This document shows, piece by piece, positions 9,491-21,084 of a stretch of DNA of 64,000 nucleotides. The stretch comes from Azolla caroliniana (Eukaryota > Polypodiophyta): assembly GCA_043228905.1 (NCBI GenBank), contig JBHGNT010000002.1, forward strand, positions 7,812,001 through 7,876,000, written 5' to 3'. The notes beneath the pieces were generated by a model. That model was not told the DNA's origin and made no database searches. It saw only the letters and a list, made by a program, of their open reading frames with translations. Both the position numbers and the translations under genes were made by a program. Every line of letters starts with the position of its first letter. The stretch's first letter is position 1.

Positions 9491-12114
9491 TCACTCCTGT
9501 TGCTCTGAGGGATGATCTTCCTCCAAATCATCGTCTGTGTCATCCTGCAGAATGTCGAACAATGAGGGTTCCTCTTCTTGTGGTGCTTGACTGACATCGT
9601 CTTCATGTTCATCTTCGGTGTCCTCCTCGTCATCGTTTTCCTGGTGTGCTTCTCTAGGCGATGGTCTTGGATCTGCCGAATCCGGTGCTCCGAGTCCAGG
9701 TGTTTTGCTTACTCTTTCGGCTTCGATATTGTCTAACTCGACGGACGTATCGACATCATGCTTGTCGAATTCTTGCATGATTCGGTTAACTTCTTCTCTA
9801 AAATAAGCCGCCATGTCATATAGGTCTCTAGCAATATCTTCTTGAACCGTAGTCATTGCATCCTCCGACATCTTGAGGAAGCCTTTGCCTTGAACTTTTC
9901 TATTTTCTTTGTCGGCTCGTAATAGCTGAAGCTCTGCAGCTTGCACCGACCATGTTTGCCAACCCTTCTCCAGCGATTCATTGACTAATTTTAGGGTGTT
10001 AAGCCGGTGCCATCTTATGATTGCTTGAACCCTATCTTGAGTCATACTTGCCTCAAATTGTGTTGTTGCCAATGTTCTCGTAAATCAGTGATTATCGCAT
10101 TGGTATCGCCTTCGGCCTGCATCAGTTTGGCTTGTGCCACTAAGAGGTCAAGTCGCCTTTTCTTGGATACCGTTTGAACTTCTACACATCGCTTTTCCAG
10201 CTTCTCTTTCTCCGCATTCCAATCGTTCTGTTGCTGAATAATTTTTCCGTGGATTTCTTCTATCAGTTTGTCTCTTCTAGCCAACTGTGTTGTAAAACAA
10301 GTCTCTTGGATGCTCACATACTCTTCCAGTTCTTCGACTTGTTCCACATTTTGCCTTGTAACCTCTTGCTATTGGACTAACTGTCGGTGTAAATATTGTA
10401 TCAAATTATCTTTTTCCTCTAAGCATTTGTCAGCCTCTATTTTTGCTGACTGTAATTGATCCTCCATTTCTCTGGATCTGTCTTCGGCCTTTTCTGCCCT
10501 AATTTCCTCTTCTCTTCGTGCTTTTTCGGCTTGTTCCAACTTTTGTTGTAGTTTTGAATCCAACTCCAAAGGTTGGCTTTGTAACTCTAGTTGTAATATC
10601 TGCTCTCTCGCTTTCTCTAGAACTACTTGTGCTTCCCGTAGTTTATCCTTCAACTGTTGATTTTCTTCCTACTTCCATGTATACTGTGCATTAAACACAT
10701 CTGTTGTTGTTGTTGCCCTTTTGTATAATTCAGCCATATCCTTGGCTACTCTGCTAGCCTTTTCATATTCCTTATGGACTTCGACCAGTGCCTCATGTAG
10801 TGGTGGCATCTGGATGGCTTCACCTTTATTTTTAGCATTTCGTTGTCAACCAATTCTATCCACTTCTACTTGTTCATTGGGTTCGATAGCTCCACATAAT
10901 GACTTTTGGATCATTATTTGATCCCGGTGCTCTTGCGTCATTCTTTCCGACACTTCTTGGAGTCTTTTAGCTAACCATTCTACCAATTCCTATGACGTTT
11001 TGAACTGCAGAATGGCACCTAGCTCATGTGTTGCTGCTGGGATGTCGGAAAAACCAAGTGCCTCTTGCACCGTTGCCATTGATACCTGCCCTTTTTGAAT
11101 TCGTGATGTGTCATCAGGATTGACACGAGGTACTTGTGTGCTTTGGGAGGCATGATCATCGGTTCTCTGTTTCTTCTACACAAGTTCTTCTTGCTCTGGT
11201 CTAGAGTATCTTTGGGACCGTTATTTAACTCTGCACTGCTTTGGCAGTTGCTACTCTGTGTCGACTTGTGTCGATTCTTGCTGTTGTGTTTGTTGCTCGC
11301 CTATCGTCTCTTGTTGTTGTGTCCTCGGTGGTTGAAACTCCGGCTGTTCAGTAGCCAGTTGCTGGTCAAGTTCGGGTTGTGGTGTCGATTGTTGAGACTG
11401 CGTCGACTGTTGTTGTTCCGATTCTTGTTGTTGCCTTGGTTCCGATTGGTCAAATTTGGTCTGAGTGGTATCGTCTTGCGCCGATTCTTCTTCCCTCCAC
11501 TCTTCCCGTTGGACTTGTCGTCGGGTTCGGGATGACTGTACCTGAGGCAGCCTACGCACCTCTGATCGGTTTTCCGCCTCTGGAGCTGGAAATAATACCG
11601 ATAACCAACGAGCAAAAATCTTCTTCATTGGTTTTCCCTTTTGAACTCCATACAGTTGCTCTCTTAGAGCTTCTGCTCATAGTATCCCCCAATCGAAAGC
11701 TTCGCCTTCATAAGTGGGGATGATAAATCTAGCCCTTTTTTCGGGCATACAGTAGAATCTCGGACTAACAAACCCTACTTCCAATAAAAACTTTGCAACT
11801 TCCTGAAAAAAGACATTCCTACCTCCTTTTGTCTGATACGCTTTGGCAGAGGGAGAATACTCACCAAAATAGGACCGCAATCCTTCTTCTGTGACCTTCT
11901 TGACAGCATCGAACCCGCCTCTTGGCATCTCCAACGCCGCTCTTACCTTCTTATTAGTGATCTTAGAGACATCGATTTCTTCCATTAGAGCTTCAGTGTG
12001 CGGGTGTGGCTTTGCTTCTGCGACTTTCAAGAATCCTTCTAAATTATTACGAACGAGCCAACGATGCAAGTCATTAGATACAGTAATTGGCATATTGTCG
12101 TTGTCGATTGACAT
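9491..12114 (-). pseudogene. Accessory coiled-coil ORF of element H
   Basis: From the ATG at 12114 one frame runs to about 10042 broken only by stops (near 11677, 11251, 11217, 11169, 10990, 10845, 10670 and 10369). After one frameshift it continues to 9491, about 870 codons in all. Residues 1-145 look globular. A Gln-rich linker follows (about 165-290), then long heptad-rich coiled coil (EKAREQILQLELQ, EQAEKARREEEIRAEKAED), then an acidic tail (ENDDEEDTEDEHEDD). I see no signal peptide or membrane helix, so it is not a typical env. It lies between integrase and 3' LTR on the pol strand. A homologue of its C-terminal part is at 51549-51980. I do not recognise the family. Confidence 0.7.
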
Positions 12115-12482
12115 ATCGTCGCTCTGTGGTGGCGGTGGAAAACGTTGTTGGCTATGGCGGAGAAGATCAGAAAACCTATGAGCACGAATACATTTATGCT
12201 TCTATGGTGAAACAGACGTTACAAAAATAGGTTTGAAGGAAATAATTCTTTGCATGATGCCTAGGGAATAAAAGTACTATTAATGTAAGTAATGACTAGG
12301 TGTACTAGTGGAGTAATAGCTAGAAACAACAATAATGACTAATAGAAGCATGCCTCCACTACTGCTTACTTATAGCCTTCTTAAATCATTCCAAGATTCC
12401 CCTTTTTGACAATTAGTTATGATTTGGCAAGAAAATTTTCTATAGTTAGTTTTTTTGTTGTTGTTGTTGTGACGTTGCCACG
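12115..12482 (-). other. Spacer between integrase and accessory ORF of H
   Basis: About 370 bases without a gene. It contains a short TTG repeat (about 12453-12472) and AT-rich sequence. It could hold a splice acceptor or internal promoter for the downstream ORF, but I see no decisive signal. Confidence 0.4.
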
Positions 12483-13279
12483 TTACTTTTCTTCCGATTC
12501 AGCCTTGAATGGATTATCCGGCATTTCTCCATGATATGGCTTAAGCTGGAAACCATTGACCCATTTCGGCAAAATCTCACCTGATAGGGTTCCCAGTTGA
12601 TACGTACCATTTTTACTGTTCATGATCCAAACTGGTCCTGTCCATCTATACCTAAGTTTACCTAGCATAGCCCCCCATCCTGGTTTGGAAAACAAGTAAT
12701 TGTTGAAGTTGTGGTATTATCCCTAAGAGCTTTAGCTTCTACCCACTTCGTGTAGTAGTCAGTGGCAACTATAATATATCGATTGCCTGTTCTTACTGTT
12801 GCCGGTTTGAATGGGCCTACAAAATCCAAACCCCATTTCTGGAAAGGTTCAAGAGGTAACACAGGTTTAAACGGCATCCTGTCCTTTTCAGTCAGTTGTC
12901 CCATACGTTTGCATAAATCACATTTCTGACAATATTCGACTGCATCCTTCATCACTGTCGGCCACCATAAGCCACTGTTCCATGTTTTTCTGGCTGTGGT
13001 TTCTCCAGCATAGTGTCCTCCTGCAATTGCACAGTGCGATTCCTGAAGAATGACCAATTTTTCGAAATCTCGTACTGCTCTTCTCCAAATACCATCTGCT
13101 CTTTTATGATACAGAGGGTCGTTCAAAAGACAAAAATTACGACTCCGTACCGTCAACCTTTTCCTTTCGTCTGCCGATAGATGTTCGGGTGGTATCCCTG
13201 TTGTAAGAAAGATTGTCATCTCGGAGATCGAAGCATCCTCACTTTCTTCATTTATCTCTTGTGCATTTACTGCTTGCAC
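12483..13279 (-). pseudogene. Integrase of H, core truncated
   Basis: The H2C2 zinc region is present ([16 protein letters not shown] then [11 protein letters not shown]). The first core Asp is in [12 protein letters not shown] and the second block in [14 protein letters not shown]. The core then jumps to a C-terminal domain (YRWTGPVWIMNSKNGTYQL). The segment with the second Asp and the Glu of the DDE triad is missing. This copy cannot integrate on its own. Confidence 0.8.
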
Positions 13280-13304
13280 TCGAATAAGCTGGGCATCTAG
13301 AAAA

Positions 13305-13844
13305 TCATCTTTGACACATGTGGCTTCTTCTCCTGACTCGAGTTCTTAGATAATCAACCACTACATGTTGTACTCCTGGCCGATGTAAAATGTTGAATTC
13401 AAATTCTTGGAGTAGAAGAGTCCATCTTGCTAACTTACCAGTTAACTCCTGTTTTGAGACCAAATAAAGAAGAGCCGAATGATCAACATGAAATGTAAAC
13501 TTTTTCCCCAAAAGATAGTGTCGAATTTTATTGACACTATAGATCATTCCTAAAGCTTCCATCTCAGTTGTAGAATAGTTTCTCTCCCCTGTCGAGAGTT
13601 TCCGACTAGCATAGTACACTGGCCTGTACCAATTTGGTTCGGTCAATTGTATTGATGCCCTTCCGATTGCGATGTCTGATGCGTCGACAAAGACATGGAA
13701 TGGCTTATTCCAGTGAAGTGGTTGAACCACTAGAACTTTGGACAACATTTTCTTGAGACAATCATATGCATCCTGTTCCACACTTGTCCACTGAAAAAGG
13801 AACTTTGTGCACTGCTGTATGTAAGGGAATGGTGATATCCGCAA
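13305..13844 (-). pseudogene. RNase H of H
   Basis: Shows the gypsy RNase H signature: FHVFVDASDIAIG, YASRKLSTGERNYSTTEMEAL and FTFHVDHSALLYL, ending near RPGVQHVVVDYL. It overlaps the end of RT in another frame, so at least one frameshift separates the two. Confidence 0.85.
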
Positions 13845-14745
13845 GATATCTTATCATTCTATTGTGCCATCTAATCTGACCTAAAAATGGACTGAGAGCT
13901 TTAGCATTTGTGGGTGCCGGTGCTTCCAGTATGGCTTTAACCTTGTCGGGGTCCACTGCAATTCCTTCTTGACTGACAATATGGCCTAATAATGTGCCAC
14001 TAGTGACCCCAAATGCACATTTTGCTGGATTTAAACTAAGCCGACCTTTCCGACCTTTCTCCAAATATAGTCGTAAATGCTCAAAATGTTCGGTTTTCCA
14101 ACTACAAAAAGCAAAATCATCCAAAAAGACTTGCATAATGTAGGAATGTAATCCCCAAATATTTCCTGTATCACTCTTTGGAATGTTGCCGGAGTGGTCT
14201 TCATGCCAAACATCATTACTACCACTACAAACACTCCCCATTCTGTAACAAAAGTTGTCTTTTCTTGATCTTCAGGATTCATCCGAGCCATCTAGGAAAC
14301 TATAGACTTCATGGCCAACTACCGCATCCAATATACCATCCGTAAATGGTAATGGGAATGCATATGTAACGGTAGCCACATTTAGTTTTCGGTAGTCGAC
14401 ACATACCCGAATCTTGCCATTCTTTTTCGGAACTACTACAATTGGACTTAACCATGTCGATTTTTTCACTGGACGAATAAAAAGTTTATCTATTTCTTCT
14501 TTTACTTTAATAGCATAATTAGGATTTAATCGGTACCTGCGTTCTTGAACTGGCTTTGCATCCTTATGCAGGTTGATTTGATGTTGACAGAAAGCTGGGT
14601 CAAGTCCCTTCATATCTTCAAAAGACCATGCAAAGACATCCTTATATTGCTTTAATAATGTCGTTAACCGTTGTTTGTCAGCTTCTATCATATCTTTAGC
14701 AATGAGTATTGTTTTCAACTCATTGTCCTTATCTTCTTCTGCCAA
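13762..14745 (-). pseudogene. Reverse transcriptase of H
   Basis: Motifs in order: YRLNPNYAIKVKEEIDKLF, SPIVVVPKKNGKIRVCVDYRKLN, PATFQRVIQEIFGDY, then FLDD at 14116-14127 (catalytic box intact) and GHIVSQEGIAVDPDKVKAI. Two frameshifts near 14280 and 14150 split it. Motif content is Ty3/gypsy. Confidence 0.85.
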
Positions 14746-15640
14746 ATAATGCTGAAGCTTGAACTTGTTGGGACACCTTCATCTTTTTGTCGGTAACTTC
14801 TTGCTGGAGTCGTATTTCCTTCATTGTTTGCTCATCTATTGGCAATTCCTCCTGGGATTCCACATATAGTGTCAAGGCTTGTAAAATATCCACTTCGAAC
14901 AAAGGAATGATTTTCGGATTATCATCAAAATACTGATTTTCTTCGACCTCATCTAATCCTTCCATCATATTGACAGACTCAACGCGCACTAGCAAACATT
15001 GTTTGCTTGTCGCAACCTTGTTCTGTGTAGACACCCGGATTTTCGTTTTGCTTTTTCTAAATGTTAGTTGATTCTGATTCCAATTCTGCTTGATGTTAGC
15101 AATCTTTAACCATGGGTGACCTAATAGCAAGGGATATGCACTAAGAGCTTCCAAATGAAGTATTATTGCCGATATTAGAAAGCTATGACCACCCAACACC
15201 ACCTCTAATTGTCGGAGTAAGCCAATTGGTCGTACCGTACTGGTATCTGCCATTCTTAGCCAAAATGGGCAAGCTTCCTATTTAGTAATACCCAACCTAT
15301 CACAGGTGGTTTTATTAATGACATTTACTCCTGAGCCACCATCGACAATCGCATTGTCGATCTCCTGACCATGAATTATTGCTTTAATCAATGGAATTTG
15401 CTCATCCATGATTGAAGGGCTGGTGCTCGGCTGACTATAGTGTACTGATACTTGTTCTGACCTTTTTTGGGCAATCAATGTCGCCACTTTTTCGATAAAT
15501 CTAGGACCCAACTTAAGTAATCCGATCAGCGGTAGTGATACTTGGCAATCTGCTAAGATCTTCCAAGTTTCCTCTTGTTCTAGTACAACAATAACTCCTA
15601 GTAATTCGGTAGCTTGGTTAATTTCATTGTCTTGGTGCAT
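14729..15640 (-). pseudogene. Protease region of H
   Basis: The retropepsin motif reads AIVDGGSGVNVINK near 15310-15350, with DGGS in place of the usual D-S/T-G. The second conserved hydrophobic motif is LLLGHPWL near 15120. A stop and frameshift lie between them (about 15270). The region follows gag and precedes RT as usual for gypsy. Confidence 0.7.
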
Positions 15641-15769
15641 CCGGTTTACATTATTTTGGTTTGCTTCCTCTACCCATTCCTTGATTGCTTTTCAAACTAC
15701 TTCCTGAATCTCCCACTCAGATTGTTTACTTTTGCTTCTAGTGGTTACTTACTATATTTCCAGTATAAC

Positions 15770-17297
15770 CATATTAACCGCCGGGCCTTTTCCTTTAGCA
15801 GGACATTGATTAGCATAATGACCTATTTGACGGCAGATATAGCAAGTAGGAACAAACGTTCCACTTCCCTCACCTTGCACAAACTAACCAGTCCCATCAT
15901 TTTGCATAAACTGTTGACCATCATTCCCATTAGAATTCGGTGATTGCTAAAACTGTCGTGAGGCTTTCGGCTTGTAGAATTTTTTATTTTTATACTGGTT
16001 TTACTTAAACCGTCCTCCATTTTGCTGTTACTGATTCATATTCTGTGCTACCGAGAATTCTTGATTTTGTGGAAATTTATTTTGTTGAAAATCTTGATTG
16101 TGCTGAAAATTATTTTGTTTGAAAAGCCTAATTATTTTGTTGAAAAGCTGGATTCTGCTGGAAATTATTTTGCTGAAATGCTTGATTTTGTTGAAAATTA
16201 TTTTGTTGATTTTGTGGAAAACTATTCTATTGGTACCCATTATTGAACAAATTCTGGTTATTTTGGTACCCATTTTCTGGAAAAATTTGTATTACCGGAG
16301 CCATCATCTTATTGAGCAAGTTATACTCACATCGCTCGACTGAATGAAATTTAGAATGACATATTGTGCAATGTGTTCGTAGACTACATTTGATCGCCGA
16401 ATGACCAGTAGTTAAACAAGTAGTACACTGAACTGCTTGTCGAAATTGTAGCTCCTCCATCGTTGGCAATGTACGATTTAGTGCCGACATATCCATACTC
16501 CGTACATTTATCGACGGTTGGCCCATAGCGATTGCCTTATCAATCACTTGCTCGATATTATGATTCCAGAAATCGAACACCTCCAGTGTTGTTCGTAATG
16601 GTTCACGAATTGCTTCAAGGAATACATCCTTCAATTCATTGTCCGGAATAGGCCTAGAAATTTGAAGTTGTAAATTCTGAAAACGGATCACGAATTGAGA
16701 CACCGTTTCATGCTGCTCCCAATACAACGCATAAAATTGCACTATCAAATCCTTTTGAGGTATCTAACGATGAAATAACTGCAGAAATTTGTTGGTCAAT
16801 TGTTCGAATGTGTCAAACCCACGGAGACCATTTTGCACAAACCAATTAGCGGAATAACCATCAAATGACAAAATGAACTCAACAATCTTAGACTTATCTT
16901 CGGCTACCCCCGACAGCCTCTAAGCTCCATGGTTAATCTCCCATGTTGTCAGGAAATCCCTCACATGCGCTTCTGCATCAGCTCCCTCACGGAACTTAGA
17001 ATACGGATAAGGCATATTGTCCTCACTCTAGATATCATAAAATGATACCTCTTCCAGTTGATTTTCATTCGAAGACTGGCTATAAGTTAAATCAGGAAGT
17101 ACAGACCACCCTCTACTTGTTTTCGGCTGTAATTCCGCAGTTGATTCTGTCTCTAGCGCTTTCGTAACAGAACGCGTACGAGGAAGTTTACAACCGACTA
17201 GTGTATCTGGATAAGACGACATCCATTCGTCTTGTTCTTTGTTATGTGCAGATGTAACCGGGCGTGCCAAAATTATACTATGTTGTTCAGTCAACAA
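15770..17297 (-). pseudogene. Gag of H with three zinc knuckles
   Basis: The capsid part (FILSFDGYSANWFVQNGL, QHETVSQFVIRFQNLQLQ) is followed by two adjacent CX2CX4HX4C knuckles (CTTCLTTGHSAIKC and CTICHSKFHSVERC, near 16340-16430). An Asn/Gln-rich repeat region follows (about 16030-16260), then a third knuckle (CYICRQIGHYANQC, near 15800-15840). Two in-frame stops and at least two frameshifts break it. Gag packages element RNA. Confidence 0.75.
17254..17270 (-). other. Primer-binding site of H
   Basis: Minus strand TTGGCACGCCCGGTTAC lies just inside the 5' LTR. The same TTTTGGCACGCCC core follows LTR L2 (21071-21083), linking the two families. Confidence 0.6.
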
Positions 17298-17735
17298 TTA
17301 CTACTTTGTCGACATAGTATAAGATGAACATTCGTACTGAACGTTCTATCAAGAAGTTGTGGTTAGACGAATAGATACGAATTAGTTGTAAACTTATCGG
17401 TGATAACAGACACCGAGATCGTGACTTATGTAATATAGCTTAGACAGAAGGAAATAGATAGCAAGAGCGATTGATACACAGAGATTTCCTAACTCAACTT
17501 TATATTACTAAATACAACGATAGATTTTTACAATGCCTTCGGTTCCTTTTATAGGTAACCCGAAGGTCTTTTCTCATCCAGAAATCCTACTGCCTATAAC
17601 TATCAAGAATTACAAAACTTCGTAACTAATTATATCCTATTCGGCTATCTGCTCAGTCATCAATCCGAACTATCGATCCAACTCCGACTCCGACTCCAAA
17701 CTTCCTTCCGACTCCGACGCATCCATACTTGTCCG
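17284..17735 (-). repeat. 5' LTR of H
   Basis: A 452-bp LTR matching 9005-9431. The copia I reading frame resumes immediately beyond it at 17737. Confidence 0.8.
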
Positions 17736-17736
17736 A

Positions 17737-18698
17737 TGGATAGTGCCATCGACGTTGTGCTTTACCTTGAAGATCCACCGACATCCAACTACCTTTTGGT
17801 GGTTTGAAGGAGGGACAAGATCCAATCTCTCGTTCTTGGACAGTGCTTGCATCTCCTCATTCATCACTTTCACCCATCTAGGGTCTTTCGCGGCTTCGGA
17901 ATAGTTTTTCGGTTCTCGGACTGCCAACACCTTCATCATGAATGCATAATGATTGCCATGTAATCGATGTAGCTGAATTGGCTAACTACGTTCTTTTCTT
18001 GGGTGGATCAACGTTGTTCTCTTGGTGTCCTCATGATGGGCACATCCAATCTACCAAATTCATTGTTAGATAAGTGATTCAAATCATTTCCAATTGAATC
18101 TTTGTACTCAGGCATTTTGGCCTTTCCTTTGTCCTATTTCAGACTCAGCCCCGAGGTACTTTGGTTGTTTGGAGGTTCTTGTGGTCCACTCATCCTGGTT
18201 GAGATTGGACTTTCCTCTAATGTGAACCTCAGTCAATCATCCTCCTCTGCATCTGTGTCGGGCTCGGTTTCGATTGTGTCAGGTCAAACTGGTTCAACTA
18301 TATACCAGGATGACGACTCTTTGACTCGTCGAATACTACATCCCTACTCATTCATACCTTCTTGATGGAAGGGTTGAAGCACTTATACCCTTTTTTCTCA
18401 AGTGAGTACCCTATGAGCATACATTTCTCTGGCTTGAGATCAAACTTCTGTCATAGGTCATCGGGAATATGTACATATGCAATTGAATCGAATATCCTAA
18501 CATGAGATAGATCTAGTTTCTTCCCATAGAACTTTTCACAGGGGGTAACTTCATGCACTCCTAATGTTGTGTAGCGATTCATTAGATAAACAACCGTATT
18601 CGCCACCTTAGCCCAATTTGACTTTGGTAGATGTTTCTCATTCATCATTGCCCTTGCCACCTCAAGTATGTGCGGATTCTTGTGTTCTGCTACTTGGG
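17737..18698 (-). pseudogene. Copia I, integrase end to RT start
   Basis: Minus strand reads VAEHKNPHILEVARAMMNE and YLMNRYTTLGVHEVTPCEKFYGKKLDLSHVRIFDSIAYVHIP (integrase C-terminal part). A decayed linker follows, then AAKDPRWVKVMNEEMQAL and VGCRWIFKVKHNVDGTIHR (RT start). It is cut by H at 17736 and continues at 9004. Its upstream end abuts LTR L1 at 18698. Confidence 0.85.
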
Positions 18699-19019
18699 TA
18701 GGGGTGGTGGCTTCACCCCCCTGCCAAGGGGATTATGGTAGAGAGAAAGAGAAGGAGAGTGACAACAAGAAATGACACAAAAATGAGGGGAAAAAAGCTA
18801 TCTCTATTACATGCCCCATAAAGGGTTTATATAATACATAATGTAACGGTAAATAATATGTCCGTTACAAAAAGAGACCGTTACATTCTTGTCACATGCA
18901 CATAATTGTGCATGTGCTGACACATATTCATCCTCACATTCATATACATTACACATACCGAACAACCCCTTTAACGTGTTTTACCCTTAAACCGTCCCAT
19001 ACAACTCCTACGGGTAACA
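18696..19019 (-). repeat. LTR L1
   Basis: Starts (minus) TGTTACCCGTAGGAG at 19019. It matches L2 (21085-21421) and, over most of its length, L3 (51260-51540), including the TATATAAACCC promoter-like block. Its 3' end is cut within the CACCCC tract where copia I begins. It is followed on the plus strand by CTCCT and a copia gag in sense orientation. Confidence 0.75.
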
Positions 19020-19265
19020 CTCCTTCTTCGATCTCCAGTTGATGCTGCTGATCGAGGAGAATCATGTTCGAACAAGAAGCAATGTGCAAGAAGGAAAAAT
19101 GCTCTATTCGAACTTTGATGGAGGAAGAGGACAAGGTCGGGGAAGAAGATGCCAATTTGGCCAAGGGCGACACAACCAAGAACAACCCCAAGAACACAAC
19201 TTCCATTACTGACAGGACGTCTCGAACGCGCGAGGCGGAGCTTCCGAAAAAAGGGGAAGCAACCA
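19020..19265 (+). pseudogene. Copia gag fragment (K type), RGR-rich segment
   Basis: Plus strand reads SFFDLQLMLLIEENH, then MLYSNFDGGRGQGRGRR, the Arg/Gly-rich part of gag before the zinc knuckle. The same order is seen in copia K (43401-44145) and C1. It starts exactly at the LTR L1 edge. The other half of what looks like the same target site is at 21422-21457. Confidence 0.7.
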
Positions 19266-19430
19266 GGCTGGCCCTTATGTTTCTGAAATTTTCTCTTCAT
19301 ACCCCTCTTCTCTTTCTTCATTCCCTTCTGTCTCCTCTTTTGCTTCTTTCTTTTCTTCTTGTGCGTTCTTCTCTTCTTCTGCTTCTTCTTCCTCCTCTTC
19401 ATTTCTATTTGTAGTTGTTTGTTAATTCTC
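19266..19430. repeat. Polypyrimidine tract
   Basis: Plus strand is almost entirely C and T (CTT and TTCTT units). The short charged frames through it are low complexity and not genes. Confidence 0.7.
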
Positions 19431-21070
19431 ACCTCTTGTTCCTCACATTCTTCTTCTTCGTTTGCCTGTACTTTACCTCAATCATCCGAATTAATCACAC
19501 CATGCGAGATTGAAGGAGATCTGAGATCATGCTCATAATCATGGTCTCTATCACGATCTCTAGATTGAGCAGCCAATTGTCACAATACTACCTTGATTGC
19601 ATGTGCTATGTCCTTGATGATTCTTCCACGCCTCCCTGTGTGAACTTATTATCAGATCAGTAATTATACTCATGCGGCGGCGGCGGCGATCTCTTCATCA
19701 AGAAGGGAGGGAGGAACCACACAGTTGATCCTTCCTTCTCTACCTCAAGGGATCCTGAATTCACTTACAAGGACCATTCTGATGCAGTAACAATATTGGA
19801 GTTTTGGATCATTGAAATACTCACAAAACTCTGATTTTGCTATAGAAACCTCACTTGGTGGTGGATAATGATCCACACTGGCCCATAGAACAAATGGGTG
19901 AGGATCATCATTTTGCAAACTAAATTCTGCATCATTCTTTGTGTAACATGTTGAGGGATATTTGAGTATGTAAAGACGATGCATGACTATAGGTGGTAAG
20001 AGAGTGAAATGCTTTTCTCCTATAACCATTACCTACAGATTCTCATAGTGATCTTTGTGGAAGGACTTGACTGGTTTTATTTTTTTATTTTATATTTTAG
20101 TGCCAATCCATAGATTTACTGCTTCAGGCATACATCACAACGCTTCTCCAATCCTTCTTCTCCCCCAACAATCTCATCCACGAGTATATGGAAAAACCCA
20201 ATGATGCTTGATTCCTTACCGCCTTCCTCAAATCTCTCCTCCATGAGGTCTGGCCTTTCCTCAAGCTCAAGTAGCTTCAACGACCACAACATGTTGGGCA
20301 GCATATCTCAGAGCTTTTGAATCGAGTCTTCCATATCCTCAAATCCCACACTTACGTTGACAAACACATTCTGTCGCCACATCTCGTCAAAGCCATCATG
20401 GCAGACATCCAAAACCAGATCCCACTCGCATGTGTCCAATAGGTGGTGAGGATTGATGTAGGTTGTGAGACCGAGGAGGAGGCACGACAGTTGCTTGATC
20501 TTTACTTGGTGGCTCTTGCCTAGCAGATGCTTCCCTTGTATAGATCCAAGGTGCAGATGTTCACCTATACATCAGGGAGATCGACGAGTCTGATGGCTGT
20601 GATGCACTCCTTGATGACAGAGAGTAGTAATACGGGATCAATCTTTTGCCACCACGGAATCAGGCCTCTACATATCAGATGTTGCAAGTGTATTAGGTCA
20701 AGAAGACAGGATCTCAGCAAAAGCAACAATGCATCCGTACACAAGCTAGGACAATTTGTCGGGTTTTAATGTAGCTCTCCACCTTGGGAAGCTGCCATGG
20801 CAGTGTGAAACACTAAATTTAGTGGTTGATAGTAGACAAGAAAAACTACACATATGCCAATGGGGTGTCAGTCTCCAAATCTTCACGTTAGGAGATTGAG
20901 CTTTAGGAAAAGATCTTCGATTGATGTAGAGGAGCTTGAAATATGCACAAGGCTATGAAAGCTTCAAGCGAGAAAAGGCAAAGAAGGGAAGCACTACAGT
21001 GCAGATAGAGTAACTGAAAGGGATTGAGAGAGGGAGAGAGGACTTCCTCTCAAGGGAGGGTCGGCCGTTT
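19431..21070 (-). pseudogene. Internal region behind LTR L2 with unrecognised gene fragments
   Basis: Directly behind the L2 primer site there is no gag-pol. On the minus strand there are gene-like pieces: ECITAIRLVDLPDV near 20600; a stretch of about 110 residues at 20116-20450 containing CEWDLVLDVCHDGFDEMW, MLPNMLWSLKLLELEERPDL and IIGFFHILVDEIVGGEEGL; and 19745-20029 with MHRLYILKYPSTCY. I do not recognise the proteins. GCC repeats are at 19676-19690. The pieces could be host exons captured by a non-autonomous element, or an older gene remnant. Confidence 0.4.
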
Positions 21071-21083
21071 GGGCGTGCCAAAA
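21071..21083 (-). other. Primer-binding site behind LTR L2
   Basis: Minus TTTTGGCACGCCC follows the LTR end CATTAACA after one base. It is the same core as in element H. Confidence 0.6.
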
Positions 21084-21084
21084 G

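Larger units (their letters stand above)
9005..17735 (-). mobile_element. Gypsy LTR retrotransposon H with extra 3' ORF
   Basis: An 8.7-kb element on the minus strand: 5' LTR 17735-17284, primer site, gag, protease, RT, RNase H, integrase, a further ORF of about 870 codons, and 3' LTR 9431-9005. LTRs are 427 and 452 bp, differing by small indels and point changes. It sits in copia I. I find no target duplication, and about seven copia codons are missing at the site. All genes carry stops or frameshifts, so the copy is dead. Confidence 0.85.

Noticed and set aside
9491-12114. Idea that stops in the accessory ORF prove C-to-T decay by methylation
   Set aside because: All stop codons are one C-to-T step from Gln or Arg codons by definition, so the pattern is not diagnostic without an alignment of copies.
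9491-12114. Reading the H accessory ORF as a retroviral-type envelope gene
   Set aside because: Position fits, but no signal peptide, membrane anchor or cleavage region can be seen; the sequence is coiled coil, Gln-rich and acidic.
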